A stretch of DNA of 64,000 bases from Cymbidium sinense (Eukaryota; Streptophyta; Magnoliopsida; Asparagales; Orchidaceae), in the NCBI GenBank assembly GCA_021442155.1, contig CM038215.1, positions 278,554,413-278,618,412 on the forward strand, in the 5' to 3' direction. Both the position numbers and the translations under genes were made by a program. Each line of letters begins with the position of its first letter. Position 1 is the stretch's first letter. Under the pieces are notes generated by a model. It searched no databases and was not told the DNA's origin. It saw only the letters and a list, made by a program, of their open reading frames with translations. This document shows positions 48,580-61,288 of this stretch, piece by piece.

Positions 48580-50455
48580 TCTTCATTCAATATACCTAAA
48601 TTTATTGAATGAAGGTTTCATTTCCAAATAAAATTATTTCATAAAATCTCCCTCAATATATCTCACATATGTTGAAGTTGGAGTTTCTTCCTTTTAAAAA
48701 GCACATATTTAAAAACGAACATCTTCACTCAATATACCCAAATTTATTGATGAAGGTTTCATTTTCAAATAAAATCATTTCATAAAAATTGAAACTCCAC
48801 TCAATATATCTCACATATGTTGAAGTTAGAGTTTCTTCCTTTTCAAAAGCACATATTTAAAAATGAGAATCCTCATTCAATATACCCAAATTTATTGAAT
48901 GAATATTTCATTTCTAAATTAAATCATATCATAAAAATTGAAACTCCACCCAATATATTCGATATATATTAGAGTTGGAGTTTCTTTCTTTTCAAAAAGC
49001 ATAAATTTAAAAATTAGTATCTTCATTCAATATATCAAAATTTGTTGAATGGAGATTTCATTTTCAAATAAAATCACACCATTTGAAACTCCACTCCACA
49101 CATTCTACATATGTTAAGTTGGAATTTCCTTCTTTTCAAAAAAGCAATAATCACACACACAAATTTAATCTTTGAAAAATAAAATATGATTGACTTCCAT
49201 TTTACATACCCAAATTTGTTAAATGGAAGTATCCTTTGCAAAAATTTGAAAATCAAAATACATTGGAATTTCATTTGACATACCCAAATTTGTTAAATGA
49301 GAGTTTCATTTTTTAAAAGAAAAATTAAAAATAAATTGGATTCTATTTAACACACCATATTTGCTAAATAGAAATACCCCTTTTTCAAAAAAATAACACA
49401 AATAAATAAATAAATAAAAATTTAAACACATTTGAGCTTTATTTAGCATACACAAATTTGTTAAGTAAAGATCTCATTTTCAAAATCAAAATAAAAAATC
49501 AAATACATTTGGGCTTTATTTAGCATACACAAATTTGCTAAGTAAATATCTCATTTTCAAAATCAAAAAAAAAAAAAAATCAAACACATTTGGGCTTTAT
49601 TTAGCATACACAGATTTGCTAAGTAAAGATCACATTTTTGAAATCAAAATAAAAATAAACACATTTGGGCTTTATTTAGCATATACAAATTTGTTAAGTA
49701 AAGATCACATTTTCAAAATCAAAACAAAAATCAAACACATTTGGGCTTTATTTAGCGTACACAAATTTGTTAAGTAAAAATCTCATTTTAAAAAAAAAAT
49801 CAAACACATTTTAGCTTTATTTAACATACCCAAATTTGCTAAGTAAAGATCCAATTTTCACAAAAAAAAAAAAAAAAATCAAACACATTTGAACTTATTT
49901 AGCATACACAAATTTGCTAAGTAAAGATCCCATTTTCAAGATCAAAATAAAAATTCAAACACATTTGAGCTTTATTTAGCATACACAAATTTGCTAAGTA
50001 AAGATCCCATTTTCAAAATCAAAATAAGAATTAAATATATTTGGGCTTTATTTAGCATACACAAATTTGCTAAGTAAAGATTCCATTTTTAAATTCACAC
50101 ATGATACACATTATGGGCAAACAAGTAAAAAGAAAATTATTTTCAAATATCTCATTTAGCATACTCAAATTTGCTAAATGAGTAGTCCCAAAATCAAATC
50201 TGAAATAAAATCAATTGACCATTTATTTAACATACTCAAATTTGTTAAATAAATGGTCCCCAAACATAAAATTAAATATGAACCCATGGAAGCATTATAA
50301 GTCTCTCCAAAATATTTGAACCAATTCAATATGCACAAATTTGTTGAATGTGGATTCTAAACTCAAATGAACTCAAATTCTCTCATCCAAGTTATTCAAA
50401 ATCTCTCGTAAGTTCAATGATCCCCACTTAAAATATTCAAATTATTGAGTGTGGG
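48580..50455 (+). repeat. Leader array of ~20 hairpin units (copy B)
   Basis: Same architecture as in copy A but with different stems: CATTCAATA, TCATTTGACA, CTTTATTTAGCA and others, around the loop TAC-(N)-CAAATT. Best examples are 50151-50161/50172-50182 (CTCATTTAGCA, perfect 11 bp, loop TACTCAAATT) and 50217-50232/50243-50258 (GACCATTTATTTAACA, perfect 16 bp, same loop). In the middle part (49430-50090) the period is about 75-80 bp, with A-rich spacers. The 80-codon frame at 49535-49777 is just the repeat read through. Confidence 0.9.
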
Positions 50456-53400
50456 TTCAAACTTTAAATCAAATATAAAAAAAGAAAAATTAGTAATACC
50501 AAGGAAAATGGAGTTTATTTTCACAATTAGAGTTCTAGATCGTTTCAACAGTCTTTTACTTTTCTCACGACATATAATGGATTCAAGTATGTGTTCACTT
50601 TCTCCTTTAGGATGGATTTATTCTTGGATCGAGCTAGCCTCCCCCAAACTGATTTTACTCACTTAACATATTTTGGTCGAGGATTCGAGAGCCAGGATCA
50701 CTTATGAGGGGGAAACCCTCACCACTATCAGCAAGGATATGGTGACTGGATAGAAGCCAGTCATCTGTGTTGAGATGCCCTCAGATTCTGAGTTTCTTTC
50801 ATTGAAGTGGAAGGCGGTAGAGGTTCCCATAACAGTTATAGTTCCAATGCTTACATGGTCAGTTGTTCCCATCACTGCCCCAGTGCAAGCTAGTACCAAC
50901 TCATTGGCCTCCTCTAAGAGGAAGGCTATCCTGGCTTCAGGAACATTCCCCCTACCTTTGAGGTAGGGTCTAGCTCCCATACTACTCCACCTCGTCGAAC
51001 ACAGCGCCGCAGTAGAAGCCACAAGATCAAGCGGTACCACGTGCAGATTGCCAAGGAGTTAGAGGCGATATCTCACATTGCAGAGGAGGGGTTACCCAAG
51101 GAGGTTTCTCCTTTGTTTACTCAGAATAAGTTCCATCCCCTTTCTGATTCTGAAGGAGAGGAAGATGTCGGAGGATTGTAGTATCACCTCCACCTCTTGT
51201 TCATTATGAGACACCTGTTAGAGATAGGAGGAGGTCATATGCTGTCCTCATGATAGTTTTACACCAAGTTGGCGGGGCTTATGGACGGTCAAAGTTTGGT
51301 GCCCAGTTTGATCTGCAATCAATTATTCCTCCTAGTGTAGGCAAGCAGATCCATCAGGAGAGGGCCAGAGAGGCCCAAGCATTAGTCCACATTACTAGCA
51401 GAGAAAGACAATGATATGGCAGGCAGTCTACAGCCTCTGCCCTCGTAGATTTCCTTGATTAGGCCGCTACCCGTGTCGATCACACTAATAGTATTGTGTT
51501 GACTGGTACCACCCATCATAGGAGGAGAGCCCCCGTACTGAGGCAGTCGATGTTATCCCTGCCACACCGCTCCACTTCACGTCCGCCATCTTTAGTTTAG
51601 GTTCCATCTTCTACAGTTCCACCCAAAGCCATGAGCAACATCAGGGGAGAAGAAAGCCCCACTGGCGATCCAGCTACTGCCAAGAGATCTACTCCACCGA
51701 TTGAGGTGAAGGTGAGTTCTCCTGCTTGACCTCCTACTTCAATTACGATGAAGAAGGAGTAGAGACCCCGTAGCATCATAGTCATACCACCACCACCATC
51801 ACCTTAACTAATTATGGATATAGTAGTGTCAAAAGGGGAAGGAGATAGTTCTATTGTCCCATGGCAGATTTGGCAAAGACTACCCATAGCTTGACATCAT
51901 GAGCATGTGTCCTCCAATGAGCAGCCCTCTGTGGGTTAGCACTCGAGGTGAGGTCAAGTGTATCTCTGATGAGCATGATCGCACACCACGTACCAGTATT
52001 TGTGCATAGCTGACGCCTTGGATGATATCTTAGCACAATATTTTACTAAAAAGAAAGAAATCCTAGGGTATGATTGGCCTGACCTCTAAGAGGAGAAGGT
52101 TAGCTTTGATGCCGATGAGGATGATTTGTTGGACGATTTGACAGAGGTACACATGGTTGATACTATAGGTTCCCTCCTTTGAGATCATCATAGTTCAGAA
52201 GGTGTTGCGGCCGAACAAGATGATACAGCCTATTCAACCCAACACCTTCTTCAACAACTCAAGCAGAAAGATGAGCAGATTGATAAGATGGGGAAGAGAC
52301 TTGAAGATTTATTAGTGGCAATTCTAGCATTTTAGAATCAAGCTCCGGCAGCACAACCTACCATTGTTGAGACTGGTCAGCCTGAGTTATTGCATGTCCT
52401 GGATCAAGCCAAGAGCTCACCTCTAATAAAGGCAAGACTAACTTGTGTAGGAAGGAGTGGACAGTACATCCATACAAGAAAAGGACATCAAACTCATGGT
52501 GGAACAATAGGTGAAGGAAGCACTCCCGTAAGCCCGAGGTGGTTCATCAGTTCGAAAGGGTATACCCTACCTAGAGGAATTCGATGTTATCCAATATCCT
52601 AAGGGTTTTATGCCTCCTTCTTTCAAAAGCTTTGATGGCGGGGAACCCTCAGATATTGCACAGGCCAATAATGGCGGTTGATGCATTATTATTCCGTCTC
52701 TTTGTCGCCAGCTTAACAGCTTTTGAGAGCAAAACTCCAATGATTCAATGAAGACTTTTCGAGTTGGAGAAACTCTTTGTTAAAAGGTTTGGAGCTCAAA
52801 GAAGAATAACGTATGATCTCAGTAGCTCAACAACACCGGAAGTCCTTGTTGATTATATTCTTAGATGACATAATTTAAGCATGAAATGTGAACCACAGCT
52901 GTCTGAACAACATGTTATTAAAATTCTATTAAAAATATTCATGGTTTGGTCACCTTCATGCTTAAAGGTTTCACTATTAAGACATTTTAAAAACTAATTA
53001 ACAAGGCGGCTAGTCTACAAGGAGAGGCCAAACAGTTGTCTTTTCAAGATCTCATTAAAGCCAAAGCTGCAAAAAGTCTATGAAAAAAAGCCAGGAGCAG
53101 TAGCAACATTGGATAAGGGGAAGCAACCGACCAGAGATTAATCTGAGAGACTTCGAGCTCAACAACCTTCACTTCTACCTTCTTTACCACTGCCTCGGCC
53201 ATCTTATCGGCTGCCACAGTAGCCTCCATGGCCTTCGTCGCCTCATCCTCAATCATACTCTTAGCAGCGGTACACATACCCTCCCCCAGGTAGATATTAC
53301 CCACCCACTCTTTTGGATAAATTAAACAAACCTAATTCATTTAAGAGGGAGGTAGTCAGGAAATTCTTTATGAACCTCTTAAAGAAACCTAATTTTCAGC

Positions 53401-53600
53401 TACCTGAGCCTAGAAAGCTGGAGGAAGTGGGCAGGAGTAATGATCATAACTTTTATCTCTATCATCGCATGTCAGGCCATATTTTAGAAGATTACTTTAC
53501 ATTTAAAGACTGGCTTGAGCATAGCTACAAGTCGGGCACTATAGTTATCCCTAAGGAATATCTAGGAACAACCATCCAGTTCTATTAAGGTAATCCTTGG
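50456..53600 (+). pseudogene. Gag region of copy B (decayed)
   Basis: The first part (50500-51800) matches the copy A relic: MPSDSEFLSLKWKAVEVP (50775 onward), then KIKRYHVQIAKELEAISHIA and FHPLSDSEGEED in other frames. At 52236-52312 there is a coiled-coil-like run (QHLLQQLKQKDEQIDKM and on). Then comes the capsid-type start DVIQYPKGFMPPSFKSFDGG (about 52580-52645), followed by LEKLFVKRFGAQRRITYDL, VLVDYILR and LSMKCEPQLSEQH, typical of Tat-type gag. At 53430-53530 a DHNFYLYHRMSGHILEDYF segment corresponds to the Tat C-x-x-H-R-x-x-S-H-x-x-E-x-C zinc-binding motif, but its Cys residues are replaced. There are many stops and shifts. Confidence 0.7.
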
Positions 53601-54344
53601 GGATACATGTGATCCTCTCAAAATAAAAGAAGGTTGGGATATCTCTTTATCTTGAACCTCTAAAAAGATTATTTCTAAAATCAAGAAACTTTCCTTACAG
53701 GTGCCTGAGGCAGCTCAAACCTCCAACATCAAGGAAGGTTTGTAAGTTGCCAAAGTAAACTTGGGGAAAGTAGGAGCTCAAAGAAGAGCCCATACTTGCG
53801 GATAGCCAAGCAAAGGCAACCACGACCGAGTCCAGCTCCATTCCACCATTAACTACTACTTCACCGACATTTCTACTTCTTCTAATAAACATCTTGTATC
53901 AGTGGATGAGGACATCAAATCCTTCACCCCACTTACTTCACTAGATTTCTACTATGTACCTCCTTTTAAATCTAAGAAATCAATAAAGAAAGCTAGTTTG
54001 AATTACTTCTGTGTCACTTCTGATGGGTTATTTGATTCTACTCCTTTAGAAAACTCTTCAAGTCTTAATAATTATAACAACTCCGATCATATTCAAAAAT
54101 AGACTTTTCTTTTCTGAATAATATAAGTTCACCTCTTGAGATAGACTTGGAATCATCGATTGAGGTCCTATGAGAAGTTGTGGTATGCCGGCGTGTAGAA
54201 TCTTCCACTAACTCGCCACAAGAGATCACCGAAGTTAACCTATGTAGTAGTAAGGTTCTACCTCCTAGGGCAACACCTCAAGATAAGAGAAAGCAAGTCA
54301 TTAGTACCAGTGAGCAAACAGTCCCTCCATAGGATGTTCCACCT
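53601..54344 (+). other. Gag-protease spacer of copy B
   Basis: Broken coding-like sequence; for example, the frame 53902-54102 reads SFTPLTSLDFYYVPPFKSKK. It links gag to the protease. No domain is recognised. Confidence 0.4.
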
Positions 54345-54740
54345 ATGGATATGCTTATGGAGGGCCAACTCAGAGTTGTTTATAATGTCCTCACTCAGCT
54401 AAGAAAGTTGCCAACTAAGCTAAGCATATATGATGCCCTTGTCTTATTCAAAGAGATGAGGGATTCATTAATCAAGGTCATTCTTGATCTAGAAATATGC
54501 TTAGCTTTGCTGACCACTGTTGGAGAGGAGGCACATTATTCAAGAGAAGCCCAGGGAGTCACATTCACCGATGAAGACCTTCTTTTAGGGGATATGGAGC
54601 ACAACTGTCTCCTCTACATCACAGTGGATATGGGAAGATTCAGACTTTCTAAGATATTGGTTGATCTAGGTGCATCAGTGAACATTATGAGCCTAAAAGC
54701 CCTTACTTATTTGAGGATTGACATCTCTGAACTCTGAGGA
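54345..54740 (+). pseudogene. Aspartic protease of copy B (relic)
   Basis: An open stretch of 130 codons. The C-terminal part carries LLGDMEHNCLLYITVDMG, then KILVDLGASVNIMSLKALTY, the retropepsin active-site region: the D-x-G is present as VDLGAS (about 54659-54676) with the middle residue Leu where Ser or Thr is usual. A stop follows soon after, and the frame continues with shifts. Retropepsins cleave the gag-pol polyprotein inside the particle; this one is truncated. Confidence 0.7.
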
Positions 54741-56090
54741 GATCAAATGATGTTGAGAGAATTCAATGAACAGGGTGAGAGGGGGCTCCATAGTGTTACA
54801 GAAATAAGTTTATAAGATCAATACATCATTCACCGCTTTGCTTTGTGATACAGTAACAAGATTCCATCCTCTTTTCATCAGTGCATCAAGTTTTGAATAG
54901 ATGGAATCGAATACTATGTCAAAGGAGATGAAAAGCCATTCTCAGTTAGAGAGGTTGAGATATATGAAGATGCGACCTACTATCTTCATCAAAATCAAAA
55001 TGTCTATTCTTGCAAACTTGGCCAAAATTCAAATATAAAAGAAAAAGAAAAAGAAAAAAAATACAAGTGAGCGAGAAAGGGACACCGAGGAAGAGGTAGA
55101 GCCGCATGTTACCTTCCATCCATAGTTCATTCCACCATATGAACATATGGATAGGATGACTCAACCTCTAACAGGTAGAGGCAGAGGTAGATATAGAGGC
55201 AATTTCAAAGGTGGAAGACCCACTGGTTGGCAACCAACCAACAGGGACTATATTCCAGTTCACAGGCACATAGACTTAGAATCTAGCTCAAAGGATGAGT
55301 CTCATGTGATTAGCACACCAGCCAACCCTTTTAGCGGGTCTCATTGGAGATGACACTCAAGCTAGATAGTGATGAAGACTAGGCCTCCAAGCAAAGCATA
55401 AATGCATTCAAATCAGGATTATGTAAAACTATTAGACAGCAGTTGGGAACCTTTGCTCTAACCCCACTTTCTTCTCAAAAAGTTGAGGGTTTGGTAGTTA
55501 AGGAAGCCCCTAGACCTTCCATGGATGCCAAGCCAAAGAGATTTCTGTTGGGATCATCATCCTCAAGTAAAGAAGCAGATGTAAAACTTAAGGATAATTC
55601 ATATAAAGATTTAATGGAATTACCCTTTGATTGGTACTTGTGTTCATAATCTTGCAAAGAAAGGTTTGATTCCTTACGTGGTCCAAGCATAAAGTATTTC
55701 AGAAGGTGGAACAATAAAGGGATGCATAATCAAGACCAGACTAGAATTTAGTACGGGTCCAAATCGATGATGATTACTGTTTAGTTGTCACCAATCATGT
55801 GGAGTCTAGTAGAATCTTCTCAAACCACACTAACTCTTATGAGGAGTTGTGTTTAGAAACTTCAGATGATCTCGATGATCTTCAAATTAAAGATGCACCT
55901 CCAGAATCTGAAGAAGAAATCAATTCAACCACCGACAAGCTCAAAGAAATCAACCTCATGGCAGAAGAAGATCCACGACCCACATACATCAGTTCTCTAT
56001 TGAATAAAAAAAACCAATGACTTAGTTAGACTATTGATTGAGTTTTAAAGACTACTTTGCATGGAGTTATGAAGAGATGTTCGATTATCT
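54741..56090 (+). other. Protease-RT spacer of copy B
   Basis: Broken coding-like sequence with frames at 55147-55353 (a Gly/Arg-rich TGRGRGRYRGNFKGGRP stretch), 55443-55649 and 55799-56020 (acidic). The Gly/Arg-rich stretch looks like an RGG-type nucleic-acid-binding segment. None is assigned with confidence. Confidence 0.35.
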
Positions 56091-56996
56091 TCTAACATAG
56101 CAGTCCACAAACTAGTAATAGACTCTAACGCTAGCCCTATCAAGCAAGCTCCTAAACGCATGCGATTAGAAATAGTCATTTCAAGTCAAGAAACGATCGA
56201 TGTTGGCTTTATAGGAAGAAAAAATACCGCCCGGTTAGCCGGTCGCCCTAGTTAAGAAGACGAATGACCAAATTCGTATAAGTGTCTATTTCAGGGACTT
56301 AAATAAGGCATGTCATAAGGATGAATTTTCACTTCTTATACCAGAGTTAATGATGGACATTACTTCGTCTCATGCAATATTCTTCTTAATGGATGGGTCA
56401 TTTGGCTACAACCACATTAAGATGGCCCCCAAAGATGAGTGGAATACTACTTTTCGAATCCTGGTCAGAATTTATTGTTATAAGGTCATTCTCTTTTTTA
56501 AAACGGTTACCACAATGAGCCATGACTTAGATTTTTGATGAACTCATTCATCAGTAGAATGCCGATGATCAGTTGTCAAAAGTAAAGAAAAGAAGATCTC
56601 TTTGACTTGAGAGTAGTTTTCAAATGGTTAAGATAATTCAATCTCAAAATGAATCCCCTGAAGTGTATATTCAAAGTAGCTTTAGGGAAGTTCCTTGGGT
56701 TTATTGTCCGACACCGAGGAATAGAGATAGACCTAGAAAAGATCAAAGCTATCTTAGAAATACCTCCCCCTAAAAGTCTAACTCAACTCAGATCATTCCA
56801 AGGGCGATTGGCTTATCTAAGGTGCTTTATCTCCAATCTATCAGGGAGGTGCAAGCCATTTTTAGCACTTATCAAAAAGGAAACTAAGTTCAAGTGGGAT
56901 GATAAGTGCCAGCATACTTTCGAAGATATCAAACAATATTTGGTAAAGCCATTAGTTTTAGCAGCCCCTATCCCGGGCAATCCACTTATCCTCTAA
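56091..56996 (+). pseudogene. Reverse transcriptase of copy B (catalytic box damaged)
   Basis: Fingers and palm are recognisable: PIKQAPKRMRLE, then VYFRDLNKACHKDEF with PELMMDITSSHAIFFLMDGS, where the first catalytic Asp of the F/L-M-D-G-x-x-G-Y-x-x-I box is present, and GYNHIKMAPKDEWNT. The second box, normally Y-V-D-D, reads ADD at 56560-56568 with the Tyr-Val lost and a stop just before. Then NPLKCIF and GKFLGFIVRHRGIEID, thumb-side PPPKSLTQLRSFQGRLAYL and FISNLSGRCKPF, and the connection PLVLAAPIPGNPLIL. It would make no active enzyme. Confidence 0.85.
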
Positions 56997-57850
56997 ACTA
57001 CATTGATGACTCTTGGTGCTTTCAAACCAATAAATGAAGGGAAGAGAATGCTCTACTACCCTCACCATCATCGATCCTCAGATGCAAACTATCCACCTAT
57101 TAAGAAACATTGCCTAGGTTTAATCTTCGCATCCCAAAAGCTACGACATTACATGCTCTCTTATAAGGTAAACTTAATTTCAAGAATTAATCCATTGCAA
57201 TATCTCATGACACGACCAACGTTATCTGGATGGTTGGCATGATGGTCCATGATTTTATCGCAGTTTGACATTACATTCATACCCCTCTGAGCGGTGAAAG
57301 GATAGGCACTAACAGATTTCTTTGCAGCACACCCACATCGTGCTGATTTCCCACTTAGTGATGACCTCCCTGATGAACAAATTATGAACTTATGGGACAC
57401 TAACATTCACTACAGGGAGATGTATTTTGATGGTGTAACTTCTTTTCAAAAAGGAGAAGAACCATAATCTACTCTTTTCTGGAAAGACAGGGGTAGGAAT
57501 AGTTCACTTAACTCTGGACCAAGATATGATGGGATTCTCATACTATCTCTCCAATCCATGCACCAACAATAAAGCTGAGTATGAGGCTTTAATTGCTGGT
57601 CTTGAGTTAGCTATTATAGTATGTCTCAAAAGCATCAACATCTATGAGGATTCTCAACTGGTCATCAACCAGATTGTTAGGTCCTATAAGGTTCTAAAAC
57701 CTAAGCTTCATCACTACCATGAGTACACCATGAAGCTGTTGGCCCAAATCCCTGAGGTCACCATCTAAAAGATTCCTCGAGGAGAGGATGCAGAACCAGA
57801 TGCTTTAGCCAAACTCGCTAAGGAGTTGGCATGCCCGGAAGATGAGTCCA
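56997..57850 (+). pseudogene. RNase H region of copy B
   Basis: The connection to RNase H reads MLYYPHHHRSSDANYPPIKK, then GLIFASQKLRHYMLSYKVNL, and PLQYLMTRPTLSGWLA. The RNase H core follows: MYFDGV (first Asp, about 57420-57437), then NPCTNNKAEYEALIAGLELA (Glu) and the EDSQLVINQIV segment (second Asp), ending with DALAKLAKEL. The catalytic acidic residues are readable, but stops and shifts separate them. Confidence 0.8.
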
Positions 57851-59160
57851 TTCCAATAAGAGTCCAAACTTAGAGGGGAGATTGTCATTGCCAAAGAAGA
57901 CGGCGAGTTAGATTATAGGCAGCCATTCATGGATTACCTAAACACAGGAAAACTACCTCGAGAGAAATCACAAGCCCATCAGATGAAGTAGAGAGCTCTC
58001 TCTTATGCTCTCATGGATGATACCTTGTACTGATGGTCTTTCGATCATATGTGGTTACATTTTTTTAGCCAAACACGAAGCTCGTAAGATCATGATTGAG
58101 GTACATTTAGGTCTATGCAGAGCACATCAATCTGGTTCAAAGATGAAGGCAAAGATCAAGAAACTAGGATACTACTGGCCTGCGATGATTACAGACTGTA
58201 TGGATATAGTTAGAAGATGCCACTAGTGTCAGGTACACGGTGTAGTCTTATACCAACCACCCAATATTCTATACCCTATATTGGCCTCATGACCATTCAA
58301 GTGTTGGGGTACTAATATAGTGGGTCTGATTGATCCTCCTTCTTCTAAGGGTCACCGGCTCATCCTAGTTGCCATCGACTACTTTTTCAAGTGGGTGGAG
58401 GCAATCCCACTCAAAGAGGTCATAGCTCAGCAGGTGCTTTAGTTTTTTAGAAACCATATCATATATAGGTTCGGGGTGCCTCAATGAATTATATCCGATA
58501 ATGGTATTGCATTCAAAAGCACCAAGATTAATAGCTTCTCCCGAAGACATGTCATATATTGGAGATACTCTACCATCTACTATCCAAGGGCAAATGACCT
58601 AGCATAAGCATTCAACAAAACTCTCATCCAGATACTAAAGAAGACACTCGACGATGACAAAAGACAATGACATGAGCAGTTGGTTGAAGCATTGTGGGCA
58701 TACCGCACCACATACAAAACTCCAACTCAATCTACCCCATTCTCCTTAGTGTATGGGTCCGAAGCCATTCTACCATTAGAAGTTCAGCTCCCATCACTAA
58801 GGATATCAATGGGTAGTAAAATTATTATAGAGCAGAATGTCAGGTTGTGGTTAGAAGTACTCGAAGGTTTGGAGGAGAAACACCTACAAGCATGTTAGAA
58901 TCTCGAGTTGTATAAAGCCAAGATGATTCAAGCTCACAATAAGTTGGTCTGCCCTAGAACTTTTTAAGTAAGAGAGCTTGTTTTAATTCTAAAGAGATCG
59001 ATTGTTGCCCATCAAAAGATGGGAGGCAAGTTTGAATCCACTTGAGATGGCCCTTTTGTCATAGAGAAGGCCTACCAAGTTGGATTTTATCAACTCATTG
59101 ACTGTAAAGGGGAATGCCCAATGCTTCCAATCAATGTGATCTATTTGAAGAAATATTATC
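57851..59160 (+). pseudogene. Integrase of copy B (DDE triad broken)
   Basis: The zinc-binding H-H-C-C domain reads VHLGLCRAHQ, KLGYYWPAMITDCMDIVRRC, and H-stop-CQ. In the core, the first Asp (normally W-G-x-D-I-V-G) is Asn in WGTNIVGLID (58314-58316). The second Asp is intact in ISDNGIAF (58497-58499). The Glu codon is a stop (TAA, 58605-58607) in YYPRANDLA-stop-AFNKTL. The C-terminal part, VEALWAYRTTYKTPTQSTPF, SLVYGSEAILPLEV, then DGPFVIEKAYQVGFYQL and INVIYLKKYYP, is well preserved. There is no chromodomain. Strand transfer by this protein would be impossible. Confidence 0.88.
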
Positions 59161-59276
59161 CATTAAATCACATTTGAAAATAATTATCTTCAAGATTTCA
59201 TTCCAATTCATCAAAATATTCTCTTCATTCGAAGCATTATTTGCTTATTTGCAAATCTATCACGACGTGTTTATGG

Positions 59277-59542
59277 TAGGTGTAAGAGAACCCAAGCAGC
59301 ATCCTATCCTTCTTTTACAACATAGACACAAATTAAACACAATTCCTCAGCGCTACTGGAGTAGGTGTAAGAGAACCCAAGAGGCATCCTATTTGAACTA
59401 GCACGACAAAGTTAGGTGTAAGAGAACCCAAGCGACATCCTTTCTTGGTGGGCTCACAACTACCATTCGTGGCACCATTTCATCAACTCTTAAGCTTGTT
59501 TTATGATAGGTGTAAGAGAACCCAAGCGACATCATGTCCTCC
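59277..59542 (+). repeat. Four copies of a 20-35 bp direct repeat
   Basis: TAGGTGTAAGAGAACCCAAG followed by C/G-rich GACATC or GGCATC variants, at spacings of 85, 51 and 104 bp. Confidence 0.85.
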
Positions 59543-61288
59543 TTTAACACCAACATAAACACAAACACAAACACATATCTTTTATCGCAGGCTATTTTGA
59601 TGTGGGAGCAAGTCCCTTGTGGCACTCACTCATTAGTCACTCTAGGTTGGGGCGATATGCTATCTTGTTAGTATATCTCCTTAGTGCTCACTTATTGGGT
59701 GGATGTGAGTCCCCACGCTTTCCTCCTAACTCTACCATTGCAAACCAATGAGTGTCTTGTTAGTTTGGTAGGCCTTACTGCGTAGCCGGCAAGCTACACC
59801 GTGTTGACTTTATTTAAAAGGATCTAAGCATACATATTTTCTTCTTAGACTAACCATCATGCACTAACTAGGTCGAGTATACTTGAAGTTTAGGGTAAGT
59901 CCCACAGTGGCTTCTTTTCTCTCAACTACTTTTTAGTTGATATAAGTCCCCTAATGACATTCATTTAGTAGTCGCCTCGGATAACATCGAGCGAAGACTA
60001 TCCACAATCGCTTCTGGGAGGATGTGAGTCCCCGATGCTTTCTTCCTAGGCTGATTGTTGCAAACTAACGGGTACCTTAGGTTGATTGATATTCGCTATG
60101 CTGACAATAACTCACCTGATGGATACACCACTCTTGGCAGATATGAGTCCCCAAGCTTTCTCCTTGATGAATATACTTATGGCATTATCTTCTTCGTGGA
60201 TGGATAAAGCCCTTAGTGTCCCCTCTACTGGGCACTCTACTTGGATTACGCCCTTGCGACACCATTTATACACTACCCGTGCTACTTGGATTGGACAGTC
60301 CTCTTCTAGCCACCCCTATGGTTGGAGAATTTGTTCGGATGCAAATTCTCCCTTGGACCAGTAAATCTAAGATAGGTCTAGGCTCATATAAGCTTCTTCT
60401 CAGTGTGATCCCTCGCAAACCAATAGGGCCCATGATAAACAAACTAACAAACAAATTTATTCACCTGTAGATTAGGAATTCAAGCCCCCAACGGCCCCTT
60501 TCCCAAGCAAGCATCCTATCTTTAGGCGATCAAAAACTCCTATAGAATTCACTACACTTGAGATAAGTCCCTGGCCTCTCTCAATAAGCCCCTTAGGTCG
60601 GGTTCAATCTATTTTTCCACAAACATGTTACGCCGGTGGTCATTTCACTTTGAAAGATGTATGCTTACTACGCATTCTTTCTAGCATGATTGTAGCAATC
60701 AGATGGGAACCCCTAGGTCGGGTTGACATGTTACCTTGCTAATGTGTCACCCCCGTGGTCTTCTATTCAGGAAGATGTGAGTCTCCGTACTTTCTTCCTA
60801 ATTGTCACAACCAAAGGCACCTTTGGTTCGATGGTTCTCCCTTTGGCTGAAAACTACTCCCTTTGATTAAAATTTGAAGTAGGTCGACATGGCTACTCCA
60901 TCCATCAAACCAACGAAATCCATCAAATATAATTAAAATAAAATTAATTTTGACTATCTTTTGAGCTGATTTAAGTCCCCTAGTGGCATTCACTCAGTAG
61001 TCAGTCCTAGGTCGGTTTGACATGTTACCTTGCTAATGTGTCACCCTAGTGGTCTTTGTTCGGAAGATGTAGTCATGCTTCTTCCTTGAATTTACAAACC
61101 TAAAAGGCACCCCTTTGGTTGGATAGTCTTACTATGTGGTTGGTAGACTACCCCTTTAGATTGGTAATTTTGAAGTAGGCCAAGGCCAACATGGCCCCTA
61201 CTCACTGTGGTCCATCGCAAACCGATAGGGTCCATCTCAAAATCAAAAAATAAAAAAAATATTTTAAATCTGAAAGAAAACCAACTAA

